A stretch of 27,913 bases of DNA from NCBI GenBank assembly GCA_035544675.1, contig DATKCA010000044.1, forward strand, positions 1 to 27,913, written 5' to 3'. The stretch is from DATKCA01 sp035544675. GTDB taxonomy: Bacteria; Acidobacteriota; Thermoanaerobaculia; Gp7-AA8. Below, one piece after another: positions 10,078 through 18,117 of the stretch. Within the stretch, counting starts at the first letter, position 1; each line of letters begins with the position of its first letter. The notes under the pieces were generated by a model. That model searched no databases. It saw only the letters and a list, made by a program, of their open reading frames with translations, and was not told the DNA's origin. A program made the translations under genes and the position numbers.

Positions 10078-12556
10078 GCAGCCGCAGCTGCGGAGTCGTG
10101 CGCGCTTCGAAGAACGAGCGGATCTCGCTGGCGGCCCTCTTCGTGATCAGCTCTCGCGGCGAATCCTCGTACCACTCCGCCGGGAAGTAACGCGTGTACG
10201 CCTCCTGCGTGAAGCGGCGGCAGAAGAGAGCGATGACGCCGATGTCGGTCTCGCTGCGGATGACGCGGCCGGCCGACTGGACGACGCGGGTCATCCCCGG
10301 GATCAGATACGCGAATTCGAATCCGCTTCCATACTGCTCGTCGTAGTAGCGCTTGAGCAGCTCCTGCTCGAAGCTCACCGACGGCAGCGCGGGGCCGACG
10401 ACCATGACGCCGGAGAGCATGTCGCCCTCGTAGTCGATCCCTTCGGCGTACATCCCGCCGGAGACGGCCATGATGAGGTTCCCGCGGCGCGGTTTCTGGC
10501 GAAGGATGTCCAGCACGGCGTTGCGCTCGTAGTCGGTCATGTCGGTGCGCTGCACGATGACGTGCTTGTCCGTGGGCGGCATGCGCTCGGCGACCTCGCG
10601 CAGGAACACGTAGCTGGGAAACAGCGCCAGGTAGTTCCCGCTGCTCGACTCGGCGATCTCCGCGACCATCTGGCCGATGCGGTCGTAGTGGTTCGCGCGC
10701 TGCTTGAACGTCGTGTCGACGTCGGGAACGACCAGGATCTTGCGGTTGTCCCTGGGGAACGGAGAGGGGAGCGACAGCTCCGCCACGCGCTGGCGCGGGA
10801 AGCCGAGCGTCTTCCTGTAGAAATCGAACGGCTCCAGCGTCGCCGACTGCGCCACGACCGCATGGGCCGAGTCGAAGACCCGGCCCAGGAACTTCGAGGG
10901 GTCTTTGCAGAAGACTTTGAGGGCCAGGCCTTCCGCCGTCTTCTCGATGATGTGCGCGAACTCGTCGCCCTCTTCGCTGAGCAGGTTCGTGAACTTCACC
11001 AGCTTGAAGTAGAAGTCGATGAGCGGATCGTCCTCCTCGGCGATGCGGTTCTCGATCTTCCAGCCGATGTAGTCGAGGACGATGCGCTCCCACTCCACGC
11101 GCTGCTCCAGGAACAGCTCGCGGTTCGGCTCGCAGAGCCTCGGTGGAGCGCCGCCGTTCCCGCCGGCGCGCGCCGGTGAGGACACCGGCGCTCCGAAGTC
11201 ATCGTTCTCCTCGGCGTTCCAGAGCTCGGTGAAGTGATCCTCCAGGATCGCCAGCAGCTCCTCCCAGCCCTCCACCCAGCAGTTGCGCGAGGCCATGTGA
11301 GTGCGGATGGCGGTGAAGCTCGCCGCGCGAATCTCCGGCGAGTAGTAGCCGCGGCCGCGGTCGACGAGGTTGTGCGCCTCGTCGACCACCAGCACGCAGT
11401 CTCCGAAGTCGTTGTCCTGCTGGTACGCCTTGAGGCCGACGTACGGGTCGAAGATGTAGTTGTAGTCGCACACGATCACGTCGGCCTCTTCGATCAGCTC
11501 CAGCGAGACCTCGAACGGGCAGACCTCGTTCGCCTGCGCCATTTCGAACGTGACCTCGGGATCGAAGTAGCTGTAGCTGGTCACGAGCTGTGAGAGGAGC
11601 CCGCTCTTCTCCATCTTGTCGGAATAGCGGGCCGCGAACGGGCAGAAGTCCTCGTGGCAGATCATCTGCGTGTGTGCGCACATCTTCTGTTTCGAGCGGA
11701 TGCGCAGCACCCGGAACGACCCGTCGTTCAGCATTCCCAGCGCTTTGACCGCGGCGTCCTGCTGCATCGTCTTGGAGGTGAGGAAGAAGAGCTTCTTCCC
11801 CGCCGAGAGCGACTCCCGCAAGGCGGGATAGAGCGCGGCGATCGTCTTGCCGACGCCGGTCGGCGCGGAGACCAGCAGCGCCTCGCGCTCCCGGATCGCA
11901 TGCCCGACGGCCTCGATCATCTCCTGCTGATACGGCCGCAAGCGCTCGTACGGGAACGGCAGCGTCTCCGCGAAGGCCTTCTTGGCCACGCGCAGCGCCT
12001 GCGCCGTCTCGATGTCGCCGATGAGGCGCAGGATCCTGTCCTCGAGCGTGACGTGGATCTGGTCGCGATCGAAGTCCGCTTCGATCAGCTTCGCCTGGCC
12101 CGACACCAGGTCGATGAGGACCAGCTGCGGCGCGAGCTCGTATCCGTCGTATTCGGCCTTCGTTGAGAGGACGTAGGCGTAGAGGAGCAGTTGGTAGAGG
12201 TGGCGCTGCAATTTCTCCGACCTGTAGAGTGCTTCGAGCTCCAGATCGAAGTGCAGCGACTTCACTTCTTCGATCGAGATCCGCTTTTTCTCCCGGTCCA
12301 CCGACAGCCCGTCGATCCTTCCGGTCACCGAGACCTTCCATCCCCGGGCCTCGGTTTCCCACACTACGTGGACCTCCGGCCTGTAGAAAGGGTCCGTGGC
12401 TGCTCGCTCTTCAGCACGCCGGGTGTGGATGTCCTGCCCGATCCACATCCGGCGGAATCCGTCCCCGCGCTCCACCCCGATGCGCCGGTAGGTCGATTCG
12501 TAGACGAGGTCACCGACGGAGCAGGAGATGGATCGGGACTCGAAGTCGATGCGCAC
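10070..12556 (-). CDS. PD-(D/E)XK nuclease fused to XPD/DinG-like Fe-S DNA helicase
   Basis: 828 residues from GTG 12556. Residues 1-185 resemble a RecB-type PD-(D/E)XK nuclease: Asp82 in TGRIDG, Glu97-Val-Lys99, and a QLLLY helix motif at 122-126. From about 205 an SF2 helicase follows: PTGVGKT (232-238), four cysteines in XPD spacing (293, 300, 305, 346) for a 4Fe-4S cluster, DEAH (392-395), and motif VI QSAGRVIRSE (760-769). XPD/DinG enzymes unwind DNA 5' to 3'; the nuclease module suggests repair or end processing. Residues about 455-472 (Gly/Pro/Ala-rich) are coded by an inserted REP-like palindrome and are probably a surface loop. A TACAAT box lies 8 bases upstream of the GTG and no Shine-Dalgarno is seen. 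Confidence 0.92.
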   Translation of the reverse strand: MRIDFESRSISCSVGDLVYESTYRRIGVERGDGFRRMWIGQDIHTRRAEERAATDPFYRPEVHVVWETEARGWKVSVTGRIDGLSVDREKKRISIEEVKSLHFDLELEALYRSEKLQRHLYQLLLYAYVLSTKAEYDGYELAPQLVLIDLVSGQAKLIEADFDRDQIHVTLEDRILRLIGDIETAQALRVAKKAFAETLPFPYERLRPYQQEMIEAVGHAIREREALLVSAPTGVGKTIAALYPALRESLSAGKKLFFLTSKTMQQDAAVKALGMLNDGSFRVLRIRSKQKMCAHTQMICHEDFCPFAARYSDKMEKSGLLSQLVTSYSYFDPEVTFEMAQANEVCPFEVSLELIEEADVIVCDYNYIFDPYVGLKAYQQDNDFGDCVLVVDEAHNLVDRGRGYYSPEIRAASFTAIRTHMASRNCWVEGWEELLAILEDHFTELWNAEENDDFGAPVSSPARAGGNGGAPPRLCEPNRELFLEQRVEWERIVLDYIGWKIENRIAEEDDPLIDFYFKLVKFTNLLSEEGDEFAHIIEKTAEGLALKVFCKDPSKFLGRVFDSAHAVVAQSATLEPFDFYRKTLGFPRQRVAELSLPSPFPRDNRKILVVPDVDTTFKQRANHYDRIGQMVAEIAESSSGNYLALFPSYVFLREVAERMPPTDKHVIVQRTDMTDYERNAVLDILRQKPRRGNLIMAVSGGMYAEGIDYEGDMLSGVMVVGPALPSVSFEQELLKRYYDEQYGSGFEFAYLIPGMTRVVQSAGRVIRSETDIGVIALFCRRFTQEAYTRYFPAEWYEDSPRELITKRAASEIRSFFEARTTPQLRLRM
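11143..11194. repeat. REP-like palindrome family 2, in-frame copy inside the helicase
   Basis: Starts with GTGGAGCGCCGCCGTTCC (11143-11160) and ends in CGGCGCTCC; outer 9-base ends are exact inverted repeats, and an inner stem of GCGCCGGTG / CACCGGCGC closes on a 4-base loop. On the minus strand it is translated without stop as part of the helicase. The first 18 bases recur with one mismatch at 20674-20691. Confidence 0.8.
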
Positions 12557-12564
12557 TTATTTAA

Positions 12565-12570
12565 ATTGTA
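12565..12570 (-). promoter_or_regulatory. putative -10 box (TACAAT) of the helicase gene
   Basis: TACAAT on minus, followed by eight AT-rich bases and the GTG at 12556. It lies directly against the heptad array (which begins at 12571), so any -35 contact would fall in the array. No Shine-Dalgarno. Likely leaderless; inference. Confidence 0.45.
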
Positions 12571-12679
12571 CCGGGCTCGGGGCTCCGGGCTCGGGGCTCC
12601 GGGAAATCCGACCAGAGCCCGGAGCCCAGAACCCGGAGCCCAGAGCCCCGAGCCCCGAGCCCAGAGCCCCGAGCCCAGG
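12571..12679. repeat. heptad fold-back array B (AGCCCNG word)
   Basis: Plus-strand left arm: four GGGCTCG/GGGCTCC units (12573-12600) plus GGG. Loop about 12 bases. Right arm: nine units of AGCCCGG, AGCCCAG, AACCCGG or AGCCCCG type (12616-12678). The arms are unequal, four against nine, so several registers of pairing are possible. It fills the gap between the stop of the cyclase-like gene (12681) and the -10 box of the helicase. Confidence 0.9.
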
Positions 12680-12680
12680 A

Positions 12681-15038
12681 TTACAACTTCTCGACGACCT
12701 CGCCCAGCACATAGGCATCGTACCGGTTGGCGATGCGGTACTCGCCGAGCTGCACGGACGGCTCGAAGTTGCGGTCGGAGAGGCGGTGGTAGAGCTCGAG
12801 GACGTTATCCTTCTTCAGGCTGAGCGTTTCCGGCGTCACCTCGCCGGCAACTGAAAACAGCTTCTCGAAGTCGCGCCGCGGAATCCGCAGCGGACGGTTC
12901 ACGTCATCGGACAGCGGATCCCACTCTCCGATGAGCACCTCCTCGCTCGGCTCGCGCCCGCCGGGATTGAGGCAGATCACGATCTCGCTGCCGACGACGC
13001 GCTCGTTCGTCGTGTCGGTGCGCTGCTCTTCGTCGAACGCTCCCCGGAACGGCGAGAGGGGATCGTTCCCCTGCTGATGAAACTGGTGGCGCAGGAGCGT
13101 GACGAGCGATTCGCCGCTCTCGATCGGCGTGGCCTCGGCCTCGCCCGGCGCGAACGGCACGACTTCTCCGACCTCGATGTTGTCGAGCCCCTTCAGCGAG
13201 ACCATGCCGAGGAGCCGGATGCCGACGAATTCCAGTCCGGCCACGGCCGGGGCGAAGCCGATGTAGCTGCCCCACTGCACCCGCAGGCGAAGAAGCTGCT
13301 GCGCCTCGGCGATCAGCTCGGCCGACAACTCCTGCAGGAACGGCATCGACGCCACGATGCCCTCGTTCATGAGATGCCCGTTCGAGTTCACGTACGCGTA
13401 GAACTCGCGCGAGTGCTGGAGGTGATCGATGACGTCGACCCCGCGCGAGAGCGGCGAGAAGAACGTCTGCACCTTGGCCTGGTCGTAGCCATGCGAGACG
13501 AGGAACGAGGCGATCTCCTCGATTTCCTTGTCCGCTTTCCCCGTGGTCAGGCGGGACAGCTCCACGATGCCGGGGCCGTAGAACTCCGTGATCCGCTCGG
13601 TCGAGTCGGGCGAGCCTTTCATCGGCAGCAGCCGGTAGTAGCCATGGTTGATGGCCACGCGCAACCCGCGGTTGAACGCGAATCCCTTCCGCTTCATCTC
13701 CGAGTAGTAGCGCTGGATCTCCACGGCCGCGCGCACGAGCCGGATGGCGCGCCGCGTCGTGTAGAACGCGCCGTCGCCGAGGAACTTCTCGAACTGGAGC
13801 ATGTGCCGCTCGGCGATGGTCTCCAGGCGGCGCTGGAACAGCAGCATCTGCCGGTACGACTTGATCTCCTCTTTCCCCCCGCCGCGGCGGATGTTGCCGA
13901 GCGTCTCGGAGAACTTGGAGATGTCGTAGATCAGGCCGAAGCGGTACACCATCGGGTCGACGACGCCGGCCTTCCCGAAGTCGAGCGGCCGTGTGGAGCG
14001 CGAGTACGTGGTGGGATTGCGCCGGTCGGCCGACGTGATGTCGCCCTCCGGGCTGGTCACCATCCAGATGATCCCGCGGCGAAGCTGGTTGAGCACGGCA
14101 AACTCGCGGACGCGGCGGCTGATCAGCTGCAGCTGCTCTCGGTCTTCCCTGGTCAGCACGTTCTGGATCGGAGCCTGCTCGAAGAGAAAGGACTGGAAGC
14201 GCGAGTCGAGGAGCAGCGCGACCGTGATGCCGTTCTCCGGTGTGGTGGTGAAGAACGGCAGGATCGACCGGAACGTCCGGTCTTTCTGCAGCAGGTCGCC
14301 CGTGGTGGTGCGGAGCCGCTCGAAGCCGTCGCGGAACGCCTGGAAGTCGCGGCGCAGGTAGCCGGTGATGAACGACCGCAGCTCGCGCAGATCCGGCCCC
14401 ACGAACTCCTCGGTCAGAATCAGGACGTCGTCCTGAAGCAGCCGGAAGAACTGGAGGGCCCGCTGTTCGTCGCCGTCCAGGATCGCCGCGGCTTTTGCGG
14501 CCATGGCCGTCATGGCATCGCGCGTCTCGGATGCCCACCGCGAGTAGATGCGGTACTTGAGCGCGTCACCCTGCGTGCGTCCGGCCTGCGCCTCGACAGC
14601 GCTGACCCGCCGCGGGATCGATGCGAAGTGGCGCGCCAGGTCGACCGAATGCGCGAGCCAGAAGACGCCGTGATAGTCGCTGAGAAGGTTCGACATCATC
14701 GCGTTCTCGGCGACCTTCATCAGCTGGGCGAGGTAACCGGCGAACGCGGCCTGGGCGCGGTCGCGCGCGTCGTTGGTCTTCTTGACCTGCCACAGCACTT
14801 CGTCCGTGAGCCAGCGGTCCAGCCGGGTGTCCAGCTCGCGGAGCGGCGAGCCCTCGGCGAGCGGAAAGCCCATCGTGGCGTGCTGCGTCTCGTCGGCCGG
14901 AAAGATCTTGTACGGCTGAGGAAGGACGATGTCCGGCTGGGGGAAGAGATCTTCGATCGTCCGGTGGAGCTCGGCCGGCAGCAGGAACGTAGCGGCATCA
15001 GCCCGTTGCGAGAGGTAGGTGACCAATCCTTTGTGCAT
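12681..15038 (-). CDS. large protein with degenerate class III nucleotide-cyclase-like domain
   Basis: 785 residues from ATG 15038. Residues 1-360 are mostly helical and match nothing I know. Residues about 365-500 follow the class III cyclase pattern: LIYDISKFSETL with Asp372 at the first metal position, FLGDGAFY with Asp422 at the second, AAVEIQRYY, LRVAINHGYY (like GIxxGxv), then GPGIVELSRLT where cyclases have GxxVNxAxRL. The purine-binding/ribose Asn is absent while the Arg is kept, so the site may be inactive or altered. Residues 530-785 are again unassigned. No TM helix is apparent. It is divergent from the DnaC-like gene with separate -10 boxes and lies upstream of the helicase, separated by a heptad array. 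Confidence 0.75.
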   Translation of the reverse strand: MHKGLVTYLSQRADAATFLLPAELHRTIEDLFPQPDIVLPQPYKIFPADETQHATMGFPLAEGSPLRELDTRLDRWLTDEVLWQVKKTNDARDRAQAAFAGYLAQLMKVAENAMMSNLLSDYHGVFWLAHSVDLARHFASIPRRVSAVEAQAGRTQGDALKYRIYSRWASETRDAMTAMAAKAAAILDGDEQRALQFFRLLQDDVLILTEEFVGPDLRELRSFITGYLRRDFQAFRDGFERLRTTTGDLLQKDRTFRSILPFFTTTPENGITVALLLDSRFQSFLFEQAPIQNVLTREDREQLQLISRRVREFAVLNQLRRGIIWMVTSPEGDITSADRRNPTTYSRSTRPLDFGKAGVVDPMVYRFGLIYDISKFSETLGNIRRGGGKEEIKSYRQMLLFQRRLETIAERHMLQFEKFLGDGAFYTTRRAIRLVRAAVEIQRYYSEMKRKGFAFNRGLRVAINHGYYRLLPMKGSPDSTERITEFYGPGIVELSRLTTGKADKEIEEIASFLVSHGYDQAKVQTFFSPLSRGVDVIDHLQHSREFYAYVNSNGHLMNEGIVASMPFLQELSAELIAEAQQLLRLRVQWGSYIGFAPAVAGLEFVGIRLLGMVSLKGLDNIEVGEVVPFAPGEAEATPIESGESLVTLLRHQFHQQGNDPLSPFRGAFDEEQRTDTTNERVVGSEIVICLNPGGREPSEEVLIGEWDPLSDDVNRPLRIPRRDFEKLFSVAGEVTPETLSLKKDNVLELYHRLSDRNFEPSVQLGEYRIANRYDAYVLGEVVEKL

Positions 15039-15051
15039 GGATGCCCGGGGA

Positions 15052-15057
15052 AGTATA
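15052..15057 (-). promoter_or_regulatory. putative -10 box (TATACT) of the cyclase-like gene
   Basis: TATACT on minus, 13 bases before ATG 15038; predicted leader only about six bases. No convincing -35. Confidence 0.4.
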
Positions 15058-15085
15058 AGCCCGCGTCCCCGCGGGAAGCTTCGGC

Positions 15086-15091
15086 TAAACT
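15086..15091 (+). promoter_or_regulatory. putative -10 box (TAAACT) of the DnaC-like gene
   Basis: TAAACT followed by seven bases and GTG 15099. No Shine-Dalgarno; a leaderless mRNA is likely if the box is used. Confidence 0.42.
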
Positions 15092-15098
15092 TCTCTGT

Positions 15099-15815
15099 GT
15101 GACCCCGGTCCTCGAGACAGCCACCTGTTCCCGCTGCAACGGCTCCGGCTGGATTCCGCTCGGCGCCGACTCGTTGCGCGTCGAGGCCTGTGGATGCCAG
15201 GGCGATCTGCGGCGCCGGCAACGGATCCTGGCGGCGAGCATTCCGCGGCGCTACGCGCACTGCACGCTGGAGTCGTTCCGCACGAGCTCCACCACCCTGA
15301 AGAATGCGCGCGCGCGCGTGCAGGAGTTCGTCGACCTCTGGCCGAACAACGCCGGCCGCGGGCTGCTGCTCGTGGGCCCGTGCGGAAGCGGCAAGACGCA
15401 CCTGGCCGTGGCGGCGATCACGGAGATCATCGACAGCAACAAACCGGGCCGGCTGCTCTTCAGCAACTTCCAGGATCTGATTCAGGAGATCCAGGCCTCG
15501 TTCGACTCCGATGAAGTGCCGAGCAAGTCGGAGATCATGCGCCCCCTCCTGGAAACCGACCTGCTCGTCCTCGACGAGCTCGGGTCGCAGAAACCGACCA
15601 CGTTCGTCCAGGACATCCTTTATTACGTGATCAACACCCGGTACAACGACGAGCGGACGACGATCTTCACCACGAACTATCCGGACACGGTGGGGGAATC
15701 GAAGGAAGAGGGGCTCACCGCGCGCGTCGGCCATCGCCTGCGCAGCCGGCTCTACGAAATGGCGCAGATCGTCACCTTCTCCGGCACCGAAGACTACCGC
15801 AAGAACAAATTTTGA
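15099..15815 (+). CDS. DnaC/IstB-like AAA+ ATPase with N-terminal zinc-ribbon-like Cys motif
   Basis: 238 residues from GTG 15099. Four cysteines near the start (10, 13, 31, 33; CxxC and CxC) suggest a small zinc knuckle. The AAA+ core follows: Walker A GPCGSGKT (93-100), Walker B LLVLDELG (155-162), sensor-1 TTN (191-193) and a candidate Arg finger in RLRSRLYE (213-220). This is the layout of helicase loaders DnaC/DnaI and of IstB. No transposase partner (IstA) is nearby, so a replication or repair role is more likely than a transposition one. The start is chosen because the Cys-rich domain begins just behind it and a -10-like box precedes it. The TTGA at the end starts the next gene. Confidence 0.88.
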   Translation: MTPVLETATCSRCNGSGWIPLGADSLRVEACGCQGDLRRRQRILAASIPRRYAHCTLESFRTSSTTLKNARARVQEFVDLWPNNAGRGLLLVGPCGSGKTHLAVAAITEIIDSNKPGRLLFSNFQDLIQEIQASFDSDEVPSKSEIMRPLLETDLLVLDELGSQKPTTFVQDILYYVINTRYNDERTTIFTTNYPDTVGESKEEGLTARVGHRLRSRLYEMAQIVTFSGTEDYRKNKF

Positions 15816-16759
15816 AGCTCAGCATCACTGACATCGTCCGCCGCGGGTTCGACAACGTCATTGCGAACTGGCCGCTGATCCTCATCCGCATCGCAGAGGG
15901 ACTGCTGTTTCTGCTGATCGTGGTGGTGTCGGTCGTGGCGGCCATCGTGCCGGTGGTCATGTCGATCGGACTGAACCGGTTCGATCCGGCCGATGTCGAT
16001 GACGGCGCGCAGCTCCTGGCCGCGATTCTCATCGAGCACTGGCCCCTCTTGCTCTATCTCTTCGCCCTGGTCACCGTGATGTTGCTGGCATTCATCGTCA
16101 TTCACTCGTTCGTGGAGGCGGGGTGTGCGGCGGTGTACGTCGGCGGCGAGCGGCGCGTGCCGGCCACGTCCCGGATCCCCAGCTACGCTCGGAACGACTT
16201 CCGGGTCTTCACCGGCGAGCTCTGGTTCCGCGGCGGCCGCCAGTCGTGGTGGCAGGTGTTCTGGATCTACAACATCGCCTGGGGTGTGGCGGGGCTGATC
16301 ATCCTCATCCCTCTCGTGCTCTGCGCAGTGGTGATGCTGATGCTGCGCGAGACGCCGGGCGCGATGGCCGTGACGGGCTGCCTGGGGATGGTCCTGGCCC
16401 TTCTCATCCTCATCGTCGTGGGGGTGATCACGGCGATCTGGTGCCAGAAGGCGATCGTGGTCACGGCGGCCACGCGGGCAGGGGCGGCTTCCTCGCTCCG
16501 CACGGCCTGGACTCAGTTCACGGCGGACGCCGGGCGGCACGTGGCCGTGGCGGTGATCATGTACGCGATCATGATGGCGGGGATCTTCCTGCTCAGCACG
16601 TTCTCCGCATTCACGAATCTCAGCGACAGCGCGGCTTTCACCCTGGCCATCCTTCCGATGCAGATCATCAGCTCGTTCGTGAACACGGTCTTCTCCGCGT
16701 TCGTGCAGAGCTGGTTCCTGGCCTGCTTCGCCGGCCTGACGGTCGAGGCGTCGCGTTGA
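15812..16759 (+). CDS. polytopic membrane protein, unknown function
   Basis: 315 residues from TTG 15812, which overlaps the TGA of the ATPase gene as TTGA. About six hydrophobic segments (roughly 22-52, 70-95, 148-178, 185-212, 240-268, 280-308). RGGRQSWWQVFWIYN before the third segment resembles a motif I associate with uncharacterised integral membrane proteins of acidobacterial and related genomes, but I cannot name the family. Residues 121-129 (RIPSYARND) are coded by a sequence matching the REP-like family 1 half-site. Translation is probably coupled on both sides. Confidence 0.8.
   Translation: MKLSITDIVRRGFDNVIANWPLILIRIAEGLLFLLIVVVSVVAAIVPVVMSIGLNRFDPADVDDGAQLLAAILIEHWPLLLYLFALVTVMLLAFIVIHSFVEAGCAAVYVGGERRVPATSRIPSYARNDFRVFTGELWFRGGRQSWWQVFWIYNIAWGVAGLIILIPLVLCAVVMLMLRETPGAMAVTGCLGMVLALLILIVVGVITAIWCQKAIVVTAATRAGAASSLRTAWTQFTADAGRHVAVAVIMYAIMMAGIFLLSTFSAFTNLSDSAAFTLAILPMQIISSFVNTVFSAFVQSWFLACFAGLTVEASR
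16173..16198. repeat. REP-like family 1 half-site, in frame in the membrane protein
   Basis: 26 bases matching the reverse complement of 22573-22598 at 22 of 26 positions; core GCTACGCTCGG. It encodes RIPSYARND without breaking the frame. Only one arm is present here. Could be a decayed insertion or chance convergence. Confidence 0.5.
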
Positions 16760-18015
16760 GGGCGGAGCGTTTCCTCTCCCGCGACGCGCACAACTTCCGC
16801 CCCTCCGCGATCCGCCGCTTCGCGAATCTCATCAACGATCCGCACATCATCTCGTTCGCCGGCGGGGTGCCGAGCCCGGACACGTTCCCGTCGGACGCGA
16901 TCGCCGAGATCGCCGCGCGCGTGGTGCGCGAGAGAGGGGCGGTGTCGCTGCAGTACGGGCCGACCCGCGGCCTGCCGCGCCTCACCGAGTTCATCGCCTC
17001 GCTCTGCCGCGAGCGGAGGATTGACGCTGATGCGGCCGGCGTGGTCGTGACCACCGGGTCGCAGCAGGCCCTCGATCTGGTGGCGCACACGATCCTCGAT
17101 CCGGGGGACGTCGTGCTCGTGGAACTGCCGACTTACATGGGCGGCACGGCGTCGTTCTACGCACGCAGCGCGCGCGTGGCCGGCGTCGCGCAGGATGACG
17201 ACGGCATCGTGCCGGAGTCGCTCGACCAGACCGCGGCGCGCCTGCGGGGCGAGGGCGCGCGGGTGAAGCTGCTCTACACGATCCCCAATTTTCAGAACCC
17301 GTCGGGGCGGCTGATGTCGCAGGCGCGCCGCCGGCAGGTGGCGGCCCTGGCCGAGAAGCACGACTTCCTCGTCATCGAGGACGACCCCTACGGCGAGCTG
17401 GTGTACGTCGACGGCGCCGATACCACCCCCATCAAGGCGCTCGACGAGCGCGGCCGCATCATCTATCTCGGCTCGTTCTCCAAAGTGCTGGCGCCCGGGC
17501 TTCGCTGCGGCTGGATCCTGGCCGGTCCCGAACTCGGCAGCCGCCTGGAGATCGCCAAGCAGGCCGCCGACCTCTGCTCCGGCATGCTCGACCAGTCCAT
17601 CGTCGACGAGTTCTGCGCGGCGGGCGGGCTCCGGCCGCAGGTGGAGAAGGTGCGCGCCTACTACCGCGGCAAGCGCGGAACCATGATGGAGGCGCTCGCG
17701 GAGCATTTCTCCGGGAGCGCGACGTGGACGCCGGCCGACGGCGGACTCTTCACCTGGGTGACGCTGAACCGGGACATCGACACCGCCGAGCGTGTCGAGG
17801 CCGCCCTGGCGCGCGGCGTCGCCTACATCCCCGGCCAGCCGTTCTTCGTCGACGGCTCCGGACGGAACACGATGCGCCTCACGTTCGCGAAGGAGACGGA
17901 CGCGCGGATCCGGGAGGGGGTTGGGCGGCTGGCTGGAACGATGGGGGAGGAACGGGGTTCGCCGGTGGGGCACGTTGGGAAGGAGCGAAGCGGAAGGATG
18001 AAGGATGAAGGATGA
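16756..18015 (+). CDS. fold-type I PLP-dependent aminotransferase (2-aminoadipate/aromatic AT-like)
   Basis: 419 residues from TTG 16756, overlapping the previous TGA as TTGA. Seen in order: ISFAGGVPSPDTFP (32-45), YGPTRGLPRL (67-76), GSQQALDL, IPNFQNPSG (176-184; Asn181 contacts PLP), EDDPYGEL (208-215; Asp and Tyr to the cofactor), SFSKVLAPGLR with the Schiff-base Lys243 and, near the end, NTMRLTFAK with the carboxylate-binding Arg. This is the subgroup of LysN/ARO8-like transaminases that use alpha-aminoadipate, branched or aromatic amino acids with 2-oxoglutarate. No MocR DNA-binding domain. The last residues (SGRMKDEG) are coded by the first arm of heptad array D and include the stop codon, so the original C-terminus may have been altered. 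Confidence 0.92.
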   Translation: MRAERFLSRDAHNFRPSAIRRFANLINDPHIISFAGGVPSPDTFPSDAIAEIAARVVRERGAVSLQYGPTRGLPRLTEFIASLCRERRIDADAAGVVVTTGSQQALDLVAHTILDPGDVVLVELPTYMGGTASFYARSARVAGVAQDDDGIVPESLDQTAARLRGEGARVKLLYTIPNFQNPSGRLMSQARRRQVAALAEKHDFLVIEDDPYGELVYVDGADTTPIKALDERGRIIYLGSFSKVLAPGLRCGWILAGPELGSRLEIAKQAADLCSGMLDQSIVDEFCAAGGLRPQVEKVRAYYRGKRGTMMEALAEHFSGSATWTPADGGLFTWVTLNRDIDTAERVEAALARGVAYIPGQPFFVDGSGRNTMRLTFAKETDARIREGVGRLAGTMGEERGSPVGHVGKERSGRMKDEG

Positions 18016-18080
18016 AGGATGTGAAGGGGTTTGGCGTTCATCGTCCCGCGTTCATCCTTCATCCTTCATCCTTCATCCTT
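17993..18080. repeat. heptad fold-back array D (GAAGGAT word)
   Basis: Four exact GAAGGAT units (17993-18020), a loop of about 31 bases, and four exact ATCCTTC-type units (18053-18080). The 28-bp stem 17994-18021 with 18053-18080 is perfect. The first arm runs through the end of the aminotransferase and provides its TGA. The second arm stops one base before a GATACT box upstream of the thymidine kinase. Confidence 0.93.
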
Positions 18081-18081
18081 T

Positions 18082-18112
18082 GATACTCTCCTGAGGCAAC
18101 TTCTCTCGGAGG
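18082..18112 (+). promoter_or_regulatory. putative -10 (GATACT) and Shine-Dalgarno (GGAGG) of the tdk gene
   Basis: GATACT at 18082-18087 immediately after the heptad array; GGAGG at 18108-18112, five bases before TTG 18118. The strong ribosome site decides the start. Confidence 0.5.
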
Positions 18113-18117
18113 CTCTC

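Noticed and set aside
13077..15098. Upstream extension of the DnaC-like frame as a 912-codon gene
   Set aside because: The first ~670 codons are antisense to the cyclase-like gene and carry no domain; the true start is GTG 15099 behind a -10-like box.
15099..15815. IstB helper of an IS21-type element
   Set aside because: No IstA transposase or terminal repeats nearby; DnaC-like loader with Cys motif is the simpler reading.
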